Of a DNA stretch of 42,306 bases, positions 1 to 6,436 are shown one piece after another; position 1 is the stretch's first letter, and every line of letters begins with the position of its first letter. The position numbers and the translations under genes are program-made. The stretch covers positions 1 through 42,306 of the forward strand of contig JAZSNN010000005.1 of NCBI GenBank assembly GCA_045536425.1, in the 5' to 3' direction. Below the pieces are notes generated by a model. The model was not told where the DNA came from and searched no databases. It was given only the letters and a program-made list of their open reading frames with translations. The stretch is from UBA11540 sp045536425 (GTDB lineage Bacteria > Bacillota > Clostridia > Oscillospirales > Ruminococcaceae).

Positions 1-1
1 C

Positions 2-397
2 CACGCAATGGTCTACCGTCAGCCCTTCCCCGGTCCCGGTCTGGGAGTGCGCTGCCTGGGCGCCATCACCCGCGACCGTCTCCACGCCCTCCGTGAGGCT
101 GACGCTATTTTGCGCGAGGAGTTTGACAATGCCGGTCTCGCCGGCAAGGTCTGGCAGTATTTCGTGGTCGTGCCCGATATCAAGAGCGTCGGTGTCAAGG
201 ATGACAGCCGCTATGAGGGCTGGCCCGCCATCATCCGCGCCGTGAACACCACCGACGCCATGACCGCCACCATCGAGGAGATTCCCTATGCAGTGCTGCA
301 TAAGGTCACTGCCCGTATCACCGGCGAAGTCGAAGGCATCAACCGCGTACTCTACGACCTCACACCGAAGCCTGTCGGCACAATAGAGTGGGAGTAA
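2..397 (+). CDS. guaA: GMP synthase (glutamine-hydrolysing), C-terminal end, cut by the window edge
   Basis: Only the last 131 codons are present. GMP synthase converts XMP to GMP with ATP and glutamine in purine synthesis. The visible part is the C-terminal dimerisation and XMP-binding domain: it contains RQPFPGPGLGVR near the start, KSVGVKDDSRYEG in the middle and the family's typical end KPVGTIEWE. The reading frame is open to the window edge, so the true start lies upstream. Third codon positions are nearly all G or C, unlike the genes further right, which may mean high expression, transfer, or a different origin of this end of the sequence. The last 33 nt are mirrored, with four synonymous changes, on the other strand at 523-555. 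Identification is very safe; the reason for the base composition is not. Confidence 0.97.
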   Translation, partial: HAMVYRQPFPGPGLGVRCLGAITRDRLHALREADAILREEFDNAGLAGKVWQYFVVVPDIKSVGVKDDSRYEGWPAIIRAVNTTDAMTATIEEIPYAVLHKVTARITGEVEGINRVLYDLTPKPVGTIEWE

Positions 398-402
398 GGA
401 AT

Positions 403-468
403 ATGTTCGAGGACACTTTTGTGTATTCCCAAAAGAACACACAAATCTATCCTCTCACATCTTTTTAA
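403..468 (+). CDS. possible 21-codon small ORF right after guaA
   Basis: An ATG five bases after the guaA stop opens a short frame of 21 residues (MFEDTFVYSQ...). The sequence TAAGGA, which includes the guaA stop codon, could act as a weak ribosome binding site. No family is recognised. It could be the start of a gene lost when the region was rearranged, or chance. It ends before the terminator at 477. Confidence 0.15.
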   Translation: MFEDTFVYSQKNTQIYPLTSF

Positions 469-476
469 AATAAACA

Positions 477-518
477 AAATGCCTTTCGCATTAACTTGCG
501 AAGGGCATTTATTTTTTT
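477..518. terminator. bidirectional Rho-independent terminator after guaA
   Basis: A 14-bp stem with one G-U pair (477-490 with 497-510) and a six-base loop is followed by a run of seven T at 512-518. On the other strand the stem is followed by TTTTG and an A/T-rich tract, so it can also stop transcription coming from the minus strand, where the guaA end remnant lies. Confidence 0.85.
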
Positions 519-522
519 AAAC

Positions 523-555
523 TTATTCCCACTCGATTGTGCCTACAGGCTTTGG
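523..555 (-). pseudogene. guaA: inverted remnant of a guaA 3' end
   Basis: Read on the minus strand these 33 nt encode PKPVGTIEWE plus a TAA stop, the same last ten residues as the guaA end at 365-397. The two copies match at 29 of 33 positions and all four differences are at third codon positions. Upstream on the minus strand the similarity stops at once: the preceding codons give YKYP, which does not continue the guaA sequence. The 3' end of guaA is a known integration target of mobile elements in Firmicutes, so this may be an attachment-site footprint, but a simple insertion would leave direct rather than inverted copies. Confidence 0.75.
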
Positions 556-732
556 TGGATACTTGTATTTACTAGTGTTTTGCTTGTTTCACTTATAAGT
601 AATTGTACTACTATATAAGTTTATATACTTAGGGAATCTACTTATGGTTTGTTTGATTGCTAAAGAATATTAGTTTTTGTTCTTTTTAGATTAATTACTA
701 GTATTTCTTAACAAATAATACCAAGTGGTTTT
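556..732. other. AT-rich non-coding stretch with short TATAAGT/ACTTATA repeats
   Basis: No gene was found here on either strand. The stretch holds several short, partly palindromic motifs: CACTTATAAGT near 589-599, ATATAAGTTTATATACTTA near 614-632, and CTTATGG near 640. It also has two copies of TTTACTAGT or TTACTAGT. Such clusters can be recombinase arm sites next to an attachment core, but no integrase gene is present, so this is only a suggestion. Confidence 0.35.
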
Positions 733-776
733 GAAGTGGCTTGAAATCTTTGATTTCAAGCCACTTCATTTTGTTT
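733..776 (+). terminator. Rho-independent terminator with a perfect 16-bp stem
   Basis: GAAGTGGCTTGAAATC (733-748) pairs perfectly with 752-767 around a TTT loop and is followed by ATTTTGTTTTT. It is a strong terminator by appearance, yet no gene is seen directly upstream on the plus strand between 469 and 732. It may end an unseen small RNA or be left over from a lost gene. Confidence 0.75.
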
Positions 777-784
777 TTATTTTA

Positions 785-793
785 TGGTATAAT
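785..793 (+). promoter_or_regulatory. extended -10 promoter element upstream of the XRE regulator
   Basis: TGGTATAAT is an extended -10 element. No good -35 was found at the usual distance, which fits extended -10 promoters. It would give a leader of about 115 nt before the regulator start at 916. Confidence 0.45.
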
Positions 794-850
794 GGCAATA
801 TAAGAGCTATGCAACCGCAAGTTTACATATAGAACTATTAAATTGGTGGA

Positions 851-867
851 ATGTTTGCATCAAACAT
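851..867. repeat. 7-bp inverted repeat, possible operator or leader hairpin
   Basis: ATGTTTG and CAAACAT face each other around a CAT spacer, about 50 bases before the regulator start. It lies in the expected transcript, so it may be an RNA hairpin or a DNA operator for the XRE protein encoded next. No second copy was found in the window. Confidence 0.35.
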
Positions 868-915
868 ACTACACTTTCACTATCGAAACAATAAACCGTG
901 AAAGGAAGAAAGTGT

Positions 916-1710
916 ATGACTTTTGGAGAAAAGCTATCTAAGCTACGAAAAGAAAACAACTATACGCAGGAGCAGCTTGCTGATATACTAGGTGTATCGA
1001 GGCAATCGGCAAGCAAATGGGAATCGAATATGGCTTATCCCGAAACTGACAAGCTTATTTGCTTAGCAAGGTTATTTGAATGTTCCACAGATTATCTGTT
1101 GAAGGACGAGTGTGTCAACAAAAGCGGAGAAGTCGTTGCAGACATTCCAACAGCCAAATCAAGCCTTCTTACAACACAAAAAATAATTGGATACATTCTT
1201 TTAGCCGTTTCCTTGGTTGCAGGTATACTTGTATCTCTATTATCAGAAAGCGACGAGGAATTGTTTGTTTTGATTCCTGTTATATTATCCATCTTGGCTT
1301 GCAGTCTGATTTGTTTATTTGTTGAATACAAGGCAGGCTATTGGTGTGTATGGGTAATATTTACACCAGTAACCCTTTTATCGCCTTATCTCATAGGGTT
1401 CTCTATTCTTAACGTATTGAATTTTGTGTTTTTATGCTTATATGTTATTATGTTCTTTGTTGCAAAGAAGCTGTTTGCGGATAAAGAAATTTTAACGAAC
1501 AGAAAAAAGAGCCTGTTTGTTATAGCGTGTTGGGTGGCTTTGATTGGATTACGTGTATTTTCATACATATCTGCCTATACTACCGTAATCTCTTCAGCCA
1601 TAGGATTGTTACCGTACAGTCTTTTGAATTTATTTATGCACATTGGCGTGGCGTTGTTGATGACCTATACCATCTGTTACGCAGCAAATTTAAAACGAAA
1701 CAGGGCATAA
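916..1710 (+). CDS. XRE-family regulator with a multi-pass membrane domain
   Basis: 264 residues. The N-terminus (about 1-60) is a helix-turn-helix of the Cro/CI type, with TQEQLADILGVSRQSASKWE as the recognition part. The rest holds roughly seven hydrophobic segments, for example IIGYILLAVSLVAGILVSLL and VISSAIGLLPYSLLNLFM, so the protein is predicted to sit in the membrane with its DNA-binding domain inside the cell. Proteins of this layout are common in Firmicutes and mostly have unknown signals. The ATG at 916 is chosen over the in-frame GTG at 898 because AAAGGAAG at 901-908 is well placed before it. The radical SAM gene begins 23 bases after the stop, so the two are probably co-transcribed. 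Target genes are unknown. Confidence 0.85.
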   Translation: MTFGEKLSKLRKENNYTQEQLADILGVSRQSASKWESNMAYPETDKLICLARLFECSTDYLLKDECVNKSGEVVADIPTAKSSLLTTQKIIGYILLAVSLVAGILVSLLSESDEELFVLIPVILSILACSLICLFVEYKAGYWCVWVIFTPVTLLSPYLIGFSILNVLNFVFLCLYVIMFFVAKKLFADKEILTNRKKSLFVIACWVALIGLRVFSYISAYTTVISSAIGLLPYSLLNLFMHIGVALLMTYTICYAANLKRNRA

Positions 1711-1733
1711 CCATTTTGTGACAAGGAGAAGCT

Positions 1734-2561
1734 ATGTATAACAAGGTCTATGTAGAAATCACCAACATTTGTAATATGAGTTGCTCCTTTTGTCACGGGC
1801 ACCATCGTGCACCGAGGCAGATGCGCATTGAGGAGTTTTCTCTTGTTCTTGACAAGCTCACAGAACAGACGAAATATATCTATTATCATTTGATGGGTGA
1901 GCCTCTTGTCCACCCTTTACTGCCCGAGTTTATAAAGCTCGCGGGAGAGCGCGGGTACAAATCTATTATCACCACTAACGGAACTCTTTTGAATAGGCGA
2001 AAAGAAGAGCTCTTGTCTGTTGACATTCACAAAGTAAATATTTCCTTACACAGTTTCGAAAACGGAAGTGACGAAGATTTCATCCGATACATACAGAGTC
2101 TTTCCGATTTTGCAAAGAGTGCCGCAGATGTTGGAACTATCGTAGTTTTTCGTCTTTGGAACAAGGGGTTTGACGGTGGTAAAAACGAATTTGCATTGAA
2201 TGTTTTGAAGCAGAATATAGCAGGCGATTGGATGGAAAATACCCGAGGCATTAGGATTCGAGATAAAATTTTCATTGAGTTCGGTGAACGTTTTGAATGG
2301 CCTGATACTAACGCCGAAATCAAGGGAAATAAATTTTATTGTTACGGGTTAAAAGATCAGTTTGGCATTCTTGTCGACGGCACCGTTGTCCCCTGTTGTC
2401 TTGACAGCGAAGGTGTCATAAATCTCGGAAACATATTTTGCGATGATATCAAATCTATTCTCAATTCAAAAAGAGCTATTGATATGGTCGATGGCTTTAG
2501 ATGTGGCAAAGCTTCCGAAGAGCTATGCAAAAGGTGCGGTTATGCGCAGAGGTTTGTGTAA
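1734..2561 (+). CDS. radical SAM/SPASM-type enzyme of unknown substrate
   Basis: 275 residues. C13, C17 and C20 form the CxxxCxxC motif that binds the [4Fe-4S] cluster with S-adenosylmethionine. HLMGEPLVHP (52-61) is the glycine-rich GEP motif. The C-terminal part carries further cysteines at 203, 221, 222, 236, 257, 265 and 268, matching a SPASM or shortened SPASM domain for extra clusters. Family members modify peptides or act in small-molecule and cofactor synthesis. No precursor peptide ORF with a convincing start was found beside it. AAGGAG precedes the ATG. It follows the membrane XRE gene closely, which suggests that regulator controls it. The stretch after it carries a new promoter for the sigma factor. 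Confidence 0.85.
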   Translation: MYNKVYVEITNICNMSCSFCHGHHRAPRQMRIEEFSLVLDKLTEQTKYIYYHLMGEPLVHPLLPEFIKLAGERGYKSIITTNGTLLNRRKEELLSVDIHKVNISLHSFENGSDEDFIRYIQSLSDFAKSAADVGTIVVFRLWNKGFDGGKNEFALNVLKQNIAGDWMENTRGIRIRDKIFIEFGERFEWPDTNAEIKGNKFYCYGLKDQFGILVDGTVVPCCLDSEGVINLGNIFCDDIKSILNSKRAIDMVDGFRCGKASEELCKRCGYAQRFV

Positions 2562-2578
2562 TTTTTAAAAAATTATAA

Positions 2579-2606
2579 GGAACTTTGCAGTGTTCAATCG
2601 TATAAT
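2579..2606 (+). promoter_or_regulatory. possible ECF-type autoregulated promoter before the first sigma gene
   Basis: GGAAC at 2579-2583 and CGTATAAT at 2599-2606 are 15 bases apart. This resembles the GGAAC/CGTA elements used by many ECF sigma factors, which often transcribe their own operon. The TATAAT inside it could instead serve sigma-A. The second sigma gene has no GGAAC element at the matching place. Confidence 0.4.
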
Positions 2607-2645
2607 TAGTGAAAGGGTCGGACACCTAAAATCAGGAGGACTTCT

Positions 2646-3188
2646 ATGGACAACGGTGCAAGTAGCTACCGCCGTTTCCTTGACGGTGACGAAGGTGCCT
2701 TTGACGATATTATGAAGGAGTTGTTTTGCGGACTCGTTTTCTTTATAGATCGATACGTACACGACACACATACTGCAGAAGATATTGCAATGGACGTGTT
2801 CTCGGATCTGATAGTACATAAACATCGTTACAACTTCAAGGTTTCGCTTAAAACCTATCTGTATATGCTCGGTAGGTCACGTGCGCTCGACTATCTCAAA
2901 CGCCGCAAGGTAGTTGAGTTTGTCGAGTTGACCAAAGTCGAACATCTGTCCGAAGATTTTGAAGATGCCGTTCTTGATGACGAGCGAAAGCGTGTAGTGG
3001 GTTTGGCAATTTCAAAATTACCCGAGGATATGCAAACTGTAATCCATCTTGTATATTTTGAGGGTATGACCTACAAGGAAGTTGCAACGATTATGAAGAA
3101 AAACCGCAAACAGATTGACAATCTTCTATATCGCGCAAAGAAGGAGCTTCGCATCATTCTTGGAGAGAATGGTGAAGATTTATTATGA
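2646..3188 (+). CDS. ECF-type RNA polymerase sigma factor (first copy)
   Basis: 180 residues, the normal size for an ECF sigma factor. Region 2 spans about residues 25-90 (HTAEDIAMDVF, LKTYLYMLGRSRALDYLKRR), and region 4 about 118-172 (LPEDMQTVIHLVYFEGMTYKEVATIMKKN). AGGAGG lies eight bases before the ATG. The stop overlaps the next start by 4 bases (ATGA), so sigma and downstream membrane protein are translationally coupled, as is usual for sigma/anti-sigma pairs. The first 38 nt are identical to those of the second sigma gene at 6437, although the rest of the two proteins has diverged strongly. Confidence 0.9.
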   Translation: MDNGASSYRRFLDGDEGAFDDIMKELFCGLVFFIDRYVHDTHTAEDIAMDVFSDLIVHKHRYNFKVSLKTYLYMLGRSRALDYLKRRKVVEFVELTKVEHLSEDFEDAVLDDERKRVVGLAISKLPEDMQTVIHLVYFEGMTYKEVATIMKKNRKQIDNLLYRAKKELRIILGENGEDLL

Positions 3189-3757
3189 GAGATTTAAGTG
3201 AATATAAGGCGGAGATATTCCGCCGGAGTGAAGAGAAAATCAGAGAGCGAAAGAAGCTTCGCAATCGGGCTTTTGCTTTTTGTATTCCGCTATGTTTGGT
3301 TTTTGCAGCGATAGCTTTTGCAAAGCTGCCCGAGATTTCCGCTTCGGATATCTCGACCGAGAGTGTGTCAAGCGACAGTTCGCTTTCGCAGATTGTAATA
3401 CAAGACAACTTGGAAGAACTTTCGAACACTTTCTGCTACAACGTTGAGGAATCGCCGGAGACGTGGAACTTGATACAATCTGCGTTTGAAGCGGACAATC
3501 AAGAGGTCAACAGGGCAGATGACCAGCACTACACCGAAACGACACAGACGGTGGTTCAGGACAGTCTTTCGCTTTTCTCGGACACAAAGTATGAGATAGT
3601 TTTTACAAACAAAGACGGAGAAGTTTTTAGTTACACTCTTTATGGCAACAAGCTAATTGACAACACTACAAACAAAAAGGTAACGCTTTCGAGTGAGCAG
3701 GTTTTTGAACTTCAAAGCAAACTTGGTATAACAATCAAATGGGAGGAAGAAAAATGA
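3185..3757 (+). CDS. putative membrane anti-sigma factor, partner of the first sigma gene
   Basis: 190 residues. A charged N-terminal segment of about 25 residues rich in Glu, Lys and Arg is followed by one membrane helix (about 30-46, AFAFCIPLCLVFAAIAFAKL). The remaining 140 residues are predicted outside the cell. This is the layout of single-pass anti-sigma factors, with the short inner segment holding the sigma factor. No ZAS zinc motif is visible and no named family is recognised, so the role is inferred from position and topology. It starts inside the sigma stop codon and its own stop overlaps the next gene by 4 bases. Confidence 0.6.
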   Translation: MRDLSEYKAEIFRRSEEKIRERKKLRNRAFAFCIPLCLVFAAIAFAKLPEISASDISTESVSSDSSLSQIVIQDNLEELSNTFCYNVEESPETWNLIQSAFEADNQEVNRADDQHYTETTQTVVQDSLSLFSDTKYEIVFTNKDGEVFSYTLYGNKLIDNTTNKKVTLSSEQVFELQSKLGITIKWEEEK

Positions 3758-5322
3758 AGAGAATAATTGCAGTTTTATTGTCTGTGTTTATTTTGGGTGC
3801 TTTTGTTTCCTGCGAAAAGGATATTTTGCTCCCTCCTGCCGATGAATTCAAAACCGAAAAAGCGCTTATTGAAATAGGCGAAAGTTATACCGATTTCGAG
3901 GGTATGGAGATACAGATTACCGATTTTACTTGGGATGACGAAAAAATCAAGTTAGAAGTGCGTTGGATCAACAACACTCCGTATGAAGTGCTTTACGGTG
4001 AACCGTATGACATACAGCGTGAAAAAGACGGAGAATGGCAGAGTTGTGCAACTCTCGACAATCTCGTTTTCACTATGATTGGATATATGCTACCGAGCGG
4101 TAATTCGCAAACCAAAACCTATGGGTTGACTGACATCTTCGATATTTACGAAAACGGGAAATACCGCTTCAAGACAGATTGTTCCGTCTACGAAAACGGT
4201 AGTGGTGGAGAAAGAACCGAATGTGAATTATGGGTTGAGTTTACCGTTTCCCGTATCAGTGACACGAGCGATGACGTCAAAAAGAATTTTTTGGATTTCG
4301 GTGTGCAATACGTTCGCACAAACGGATATCACGAAGACGTGAATTATCCCGTAGTGAAAATCATTCGTTCTGTCGAAGAGTTAAACGAATACTATGAATC
4401 CAATAAGGACAAATACGACCTTGGAAGAAAAGACAAGGTATATGCCGACACAACTATCGGTTTTCTTGACGCGTGTGACAAATATGACGAGGCGTATTTT
4501 GAAAAGCAGATTCTCGTTATGGTGCTCCTTGAAGAAGGCAGTGGGTCGACCCGTCACAACGTCGACAACGTAAAGCTTGGCACAGACGGAAAGCTTTACA
4601 TCAGCATCCGCACAATATCCCCCGAGGTCGGCACCTGCGATATGGCAGAATGGCACATTCTCGTTGAGCCCGAAGAAAGCATTGACGTAAAGAGTGAAGA
4701 GGATGTGGTTGTTCTTATAAACGGAACAAACCCGAAAACACAGCCGAGCCTTGTTCGTGAGGGCGGAAGCTATTCAAACATCACGCTTACAGTTCCTTAT
4801 GATTGGGAATACGAAACTATCCGCAGTCTAAACTCCGTCGACTACTGCATAGAATTCTGGCCAAAGGGACAAACAGATGGTAGGCTTCGGGTTTGGTATT
4901 ATGACGCTTTTGGTGTCTGCGGTACGGGACTCGAGGAAGAAAAAATCACCATAGCAGGATACGAAGCCAACAAAGGCACATACGACAACAAAGAAATGTG
5001 GACTTTTATCAGCTTGATTGGTATGCCCGGAAAATACGTTGTAATGAACCACGGCGCTGAGGTTTGGTGGGGCGAATACGGCGACGAAGCTATGCAAATT
5101 CTCGAAAGCATGAAAGTTGCAGAGGGTATTATAAACCGAGCACAAGCGATTGAAATTGCCGAGAAAAACGTCACCGTAAAATATGACCAGACACGTGCAA
5201 ACTTTGATACGGAAAAGGGACTTTGGACAGTCAGTTTTTCGCAGCAGCTTGCCGCAGGTGGAAACCAAGATTTTATAATAACCCACGAAGGCAAAATCGT
5301 TGACGTTGTGTTTGGTGAATAA
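3754..5322 (+). CDS. large putative lipoprotein with Ig-like, PrcB-like and PepSY-like parts
   Basis: 522 residues. The N-terminus is a signal peptide ending in AFVSC with Cys at residue 20, a weak lipobox. About 25-150 resembles a bacterial Ig-like domain (LEVRWINNTPYEVLYGEPYDI). About 235-305 resembles a PrcB C-terminal domain, with ILVMVLLEEGSGST and LYISIRTISPEVGTCD. The last 65 residues (RAQAIEIAEKN to the end) look like a PepSY-type fold. These family links are by eye and unproven. ATG 3754 is chosen over 3739 because GGGAGGAAG lies just before it and the upstream stop overlaps it as ATGA. It is the third gene of the sigma operon and may be the main target or the signal sensor. Confidence 0.65.
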   Translation: MKRIIAVLLSVFILGAFVSCEKDILLPPADEFKTEKALIEIGESYTDFEGMEIQITDFTWDDEKIKLEVRWINNTPYEVLYGEPYDIQREKDGEWQSCATLDNLVFTMIGYMLPSGNSQTKTYGLTDIFDIYENGKYRFKTDCSVYENGSGGERTECELWVEFTVSRISDTSDDVKKNFLDFGVQYVRTNGYHEDVNYPVVKIIRSVEELNEYYESNKDKYDLGRKDKVYADTTIGFLDACDKYDEAYFEKQILVMVLLEEGSGSTRHNVDNVKLGTDGKLYISIRTISPEVGTCDMAEWHILVEPEESIDVKSEEDVVVLINGTNPKTQPSLVREGGSYSNITLTVPYDWEYETIRSLNSVDYCIEFWPKGQTDGRLRVWYYDAFGVCGTGLEEEKITIAGYEANKGTYDNKEMWTFISLIGMPGKYVVMNHGAEVWWGEYGDEAMQILESMKVAEGIINRAQAIEIAEKNVTVKYDQTRANFDTEKGLWTVSFSQQLAAGGNQDFIITHEGKIVDVVFGE

Positions 5323-5360
5323 AAAGAAAAGCGGTACGTTTGTGTACCGCTTTTCTTTTT
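5322..5360. terminator. bidirectional terminator between the lipoprotein gene and sdpI
   Basis: A 16-bp perfect stem (5322-5337 with 5344-5359) surrounds a six-base loop. T-rich arms on both sides let it serve the plus-strand operon and the converging sdpI gene, whose stop codon lies at its right edge. Confidence 0.9.
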
Positions 5361-6000
5361 ATTTTGTCTCTTTTTTATGGAATCTGTAGGAGTAGATTAC
5401 AGGGGTAATCACCATCACCATAGTGATTGCAAAGAAAACAACGAAAATATAGGTGGTGGGAAGGAAAACGCCAAGCATTATCAATGCTCCGCCAATCATC
5501 CAAAGTTTTCCTGTAAAGCGGTGGGTTGCGTTCCAGTTTTCTTCGCTGTTTAACGTCCACGAAATCTTTATTCCTATAGTGTAGTTCTGTCTGCATTTTG
5601 GCATATAGTTGCCTAAAACTATAAACAAAAGCCCAATAAATATCGGCATTATCATTTCGACTCTCAAGGACATTCCCAAAGCGGTCATATACATTATTCC
5701 GTTTACCAAAAATGAAAGTATCGGGATAATGAACAGCACTAAACCTTGTGCCTTTTGATTTTTATCCTTGTTTTTGGGGTCTTTTGAGGTTACCAAAACA
5801 CAGAGCCAATGAATTGCAAAGAGGAAAAGTGGAAGTGCAAAAACAGCAAATCCACGGCTGCTCCATCCGTCAGGGCTTCCATCAGCGCCCCAATGGGTCG
5901 CTATCCTTTCTGGAAGTTGATTCCAGAAGATAAGCCCGAAAACTATCGGCAAAAGTATTACCAAAGAGGAGATCATAAGTTTTAATTTTTTATTTTTCAT
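5359..6000 (-). CDS. sdpI: SdpI-like membrane protein (DUF1648/SdpI)
   Basis: 213 residues with about six membrane helices. The N-terminal part matches DUF1648 (LPERIATHWGADGSPDGW), and the C-terminal half has the SdpI-type MPKCRQNYTIGIKISWTLNSEENW. In Bacillus subtilis SdpI gives immunity to the SDP toxin and also relays its presence by holding the repressor SdpR at the membrane. No sdpABC toxin genes are visible in this window, so here the pair may serve another purpose. ATG 6000 is preferred over GTG 6009 because AAAGGTGA covers the region just before it. The start overlaps the end of the repressor gene, showing one operon. Confidence 0.88.
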   Translation of the reverse strand: MKNKKLKLMISSLVILLPIVFGLIFWNQLPERIATHWGADGSPDGWSSRGFAVFALPLFLFAIHWLCVLVTSKDPKNKDKNQKAQGLVLFIIPILSFLVNGIMYMTALGMSLRVEMIMPIFIGLLFIVLGNYMPKCRQNYTIGIKISWTLNSEENWNATHRFTGKLWMIGGALIMLGVFLPTTYIFVVFFAITMVMVITPVIYSYRFHKKETK

Positions 6001-6265
6001 TATTATCACCTTTCAAATCGCTCATCCAGAGCATTATTTCCTCCAAAACAGAGGTGTTGAGTTCGTAGTAGATGAACTGTCCTTGTCTTGTGTCGTGCAC
6101 GAGGTCGGCTTCTTTTAGCACCGACAGATGTCGGGATATTGAAGCTCCCGTCACGTCAAACTTTTCTCCTATCTCCCCTGCCGACTTCTTGCCCGTTTTC
6201 AGCATATTGAGTATTTCTCGGCGAATCGGGTCGGCGAGTGCTTTCATTGTTTTTTGAAATCCCAT
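5990..6265 (-). CDS. sdpR: ArsR-family repressor, SdpR-like
   Basis: 91 residues, a complete winged helix-turn-helix of the ArsR type: LADPIRREILNMLKTGKKSAGEIGE is followed by the recognition helix region VTGASISRHLSVLKEADLV. The metal-binding cysteine motif ELCVC of metal-sensing ArsR proteins is absent, as in SdpR. It precedes and overlaps an sdpI-like gene, the order known from B. subtilis, where SdpR represses its own operon. GAGGTGAG stands before the ATG. A perfect inverted repeat overlaps the likely transcription start and is the obvious operator. Confidence 0.9.
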   Translation of the reverse strand: MGFQKTMKALADPIRREILNMLKTGKKSAGEIGEKFDVTGASISRHLSVLKEADLVHDTRQGQFIYYELNTSVLEEIMLWMSDLKGDNNEK

Positions 6266-6285
6266 TGTCTCACCTCTTATTTAAC

Positions 6286-6305
6286 ATTTAACCTAATTGT
6301 TAAAT
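6286..6305. promoter_or_regulatory. inverted-repeat operator, likely for the SdpR-like repressor
   Basis: ATTTAAC and GTTAAAT form a perfect 7-bp inverted repeat with a 6-base spacer. It lies 2 bases downstream of the -10 element of the sdpRI promoter, so a bound repressor would cover the transcription start. Size and placement suit a dimeric ArsR protein. Confidence 0.65.
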
Positions 6306-6307
6306 AT

Positions 6308-6336
6308 ATTATAGCAGGTATCTTGTGGGATGTCAA
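6308..6336 (-). promoter_or_regulatory. consensus sigma-A promoter of the sdpR-sdpI operon
   Basis: On the minus strand TTGACA (6336-6331) and TATAAT (6313-6308) are separated by exactly 17 bases, with TGC before the -10. This is a full-consensus promoter, so repression must be strong when the genes are off. Confidence 0.9.
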
Positions 6337-6377
6337 GGATTTTTTGAAAAAATCTACACCGACTGTGAGGTTTTTGG

Positions 6378-6383
6378 TATAAT
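6378..6383 (+). promoter_or_regulatory. possible -10 element before the second sigma gene
   Basis: TATAAT lies about 54 bases before the second sigma start. No convincing -35 for sigma-A or for an ECF factor was found at the right distance. Confidence 0.3.
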
Positions 6384-6436
6384 ATTCGTGTAAGAGATGA
6401 AAAGGCCAGAAAGGTCTTTTAGAAAGGAGCAGGTCA

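Noticed and set aside
365..555. A simple mobile-element insertion at guaA
   Set aside because: The two guaA ends are inverted, the spacer of about 125 bases holds only a terminator and a tiny ORF, and no integrase is visible, so plain integration does not explain it.
5359..6265. A full SDP toxin/immunity locus
   Set aside because: Only the sdpR- and sdpI-like genes are present; no sdpA, sdpB or sdpC could be found in the window.
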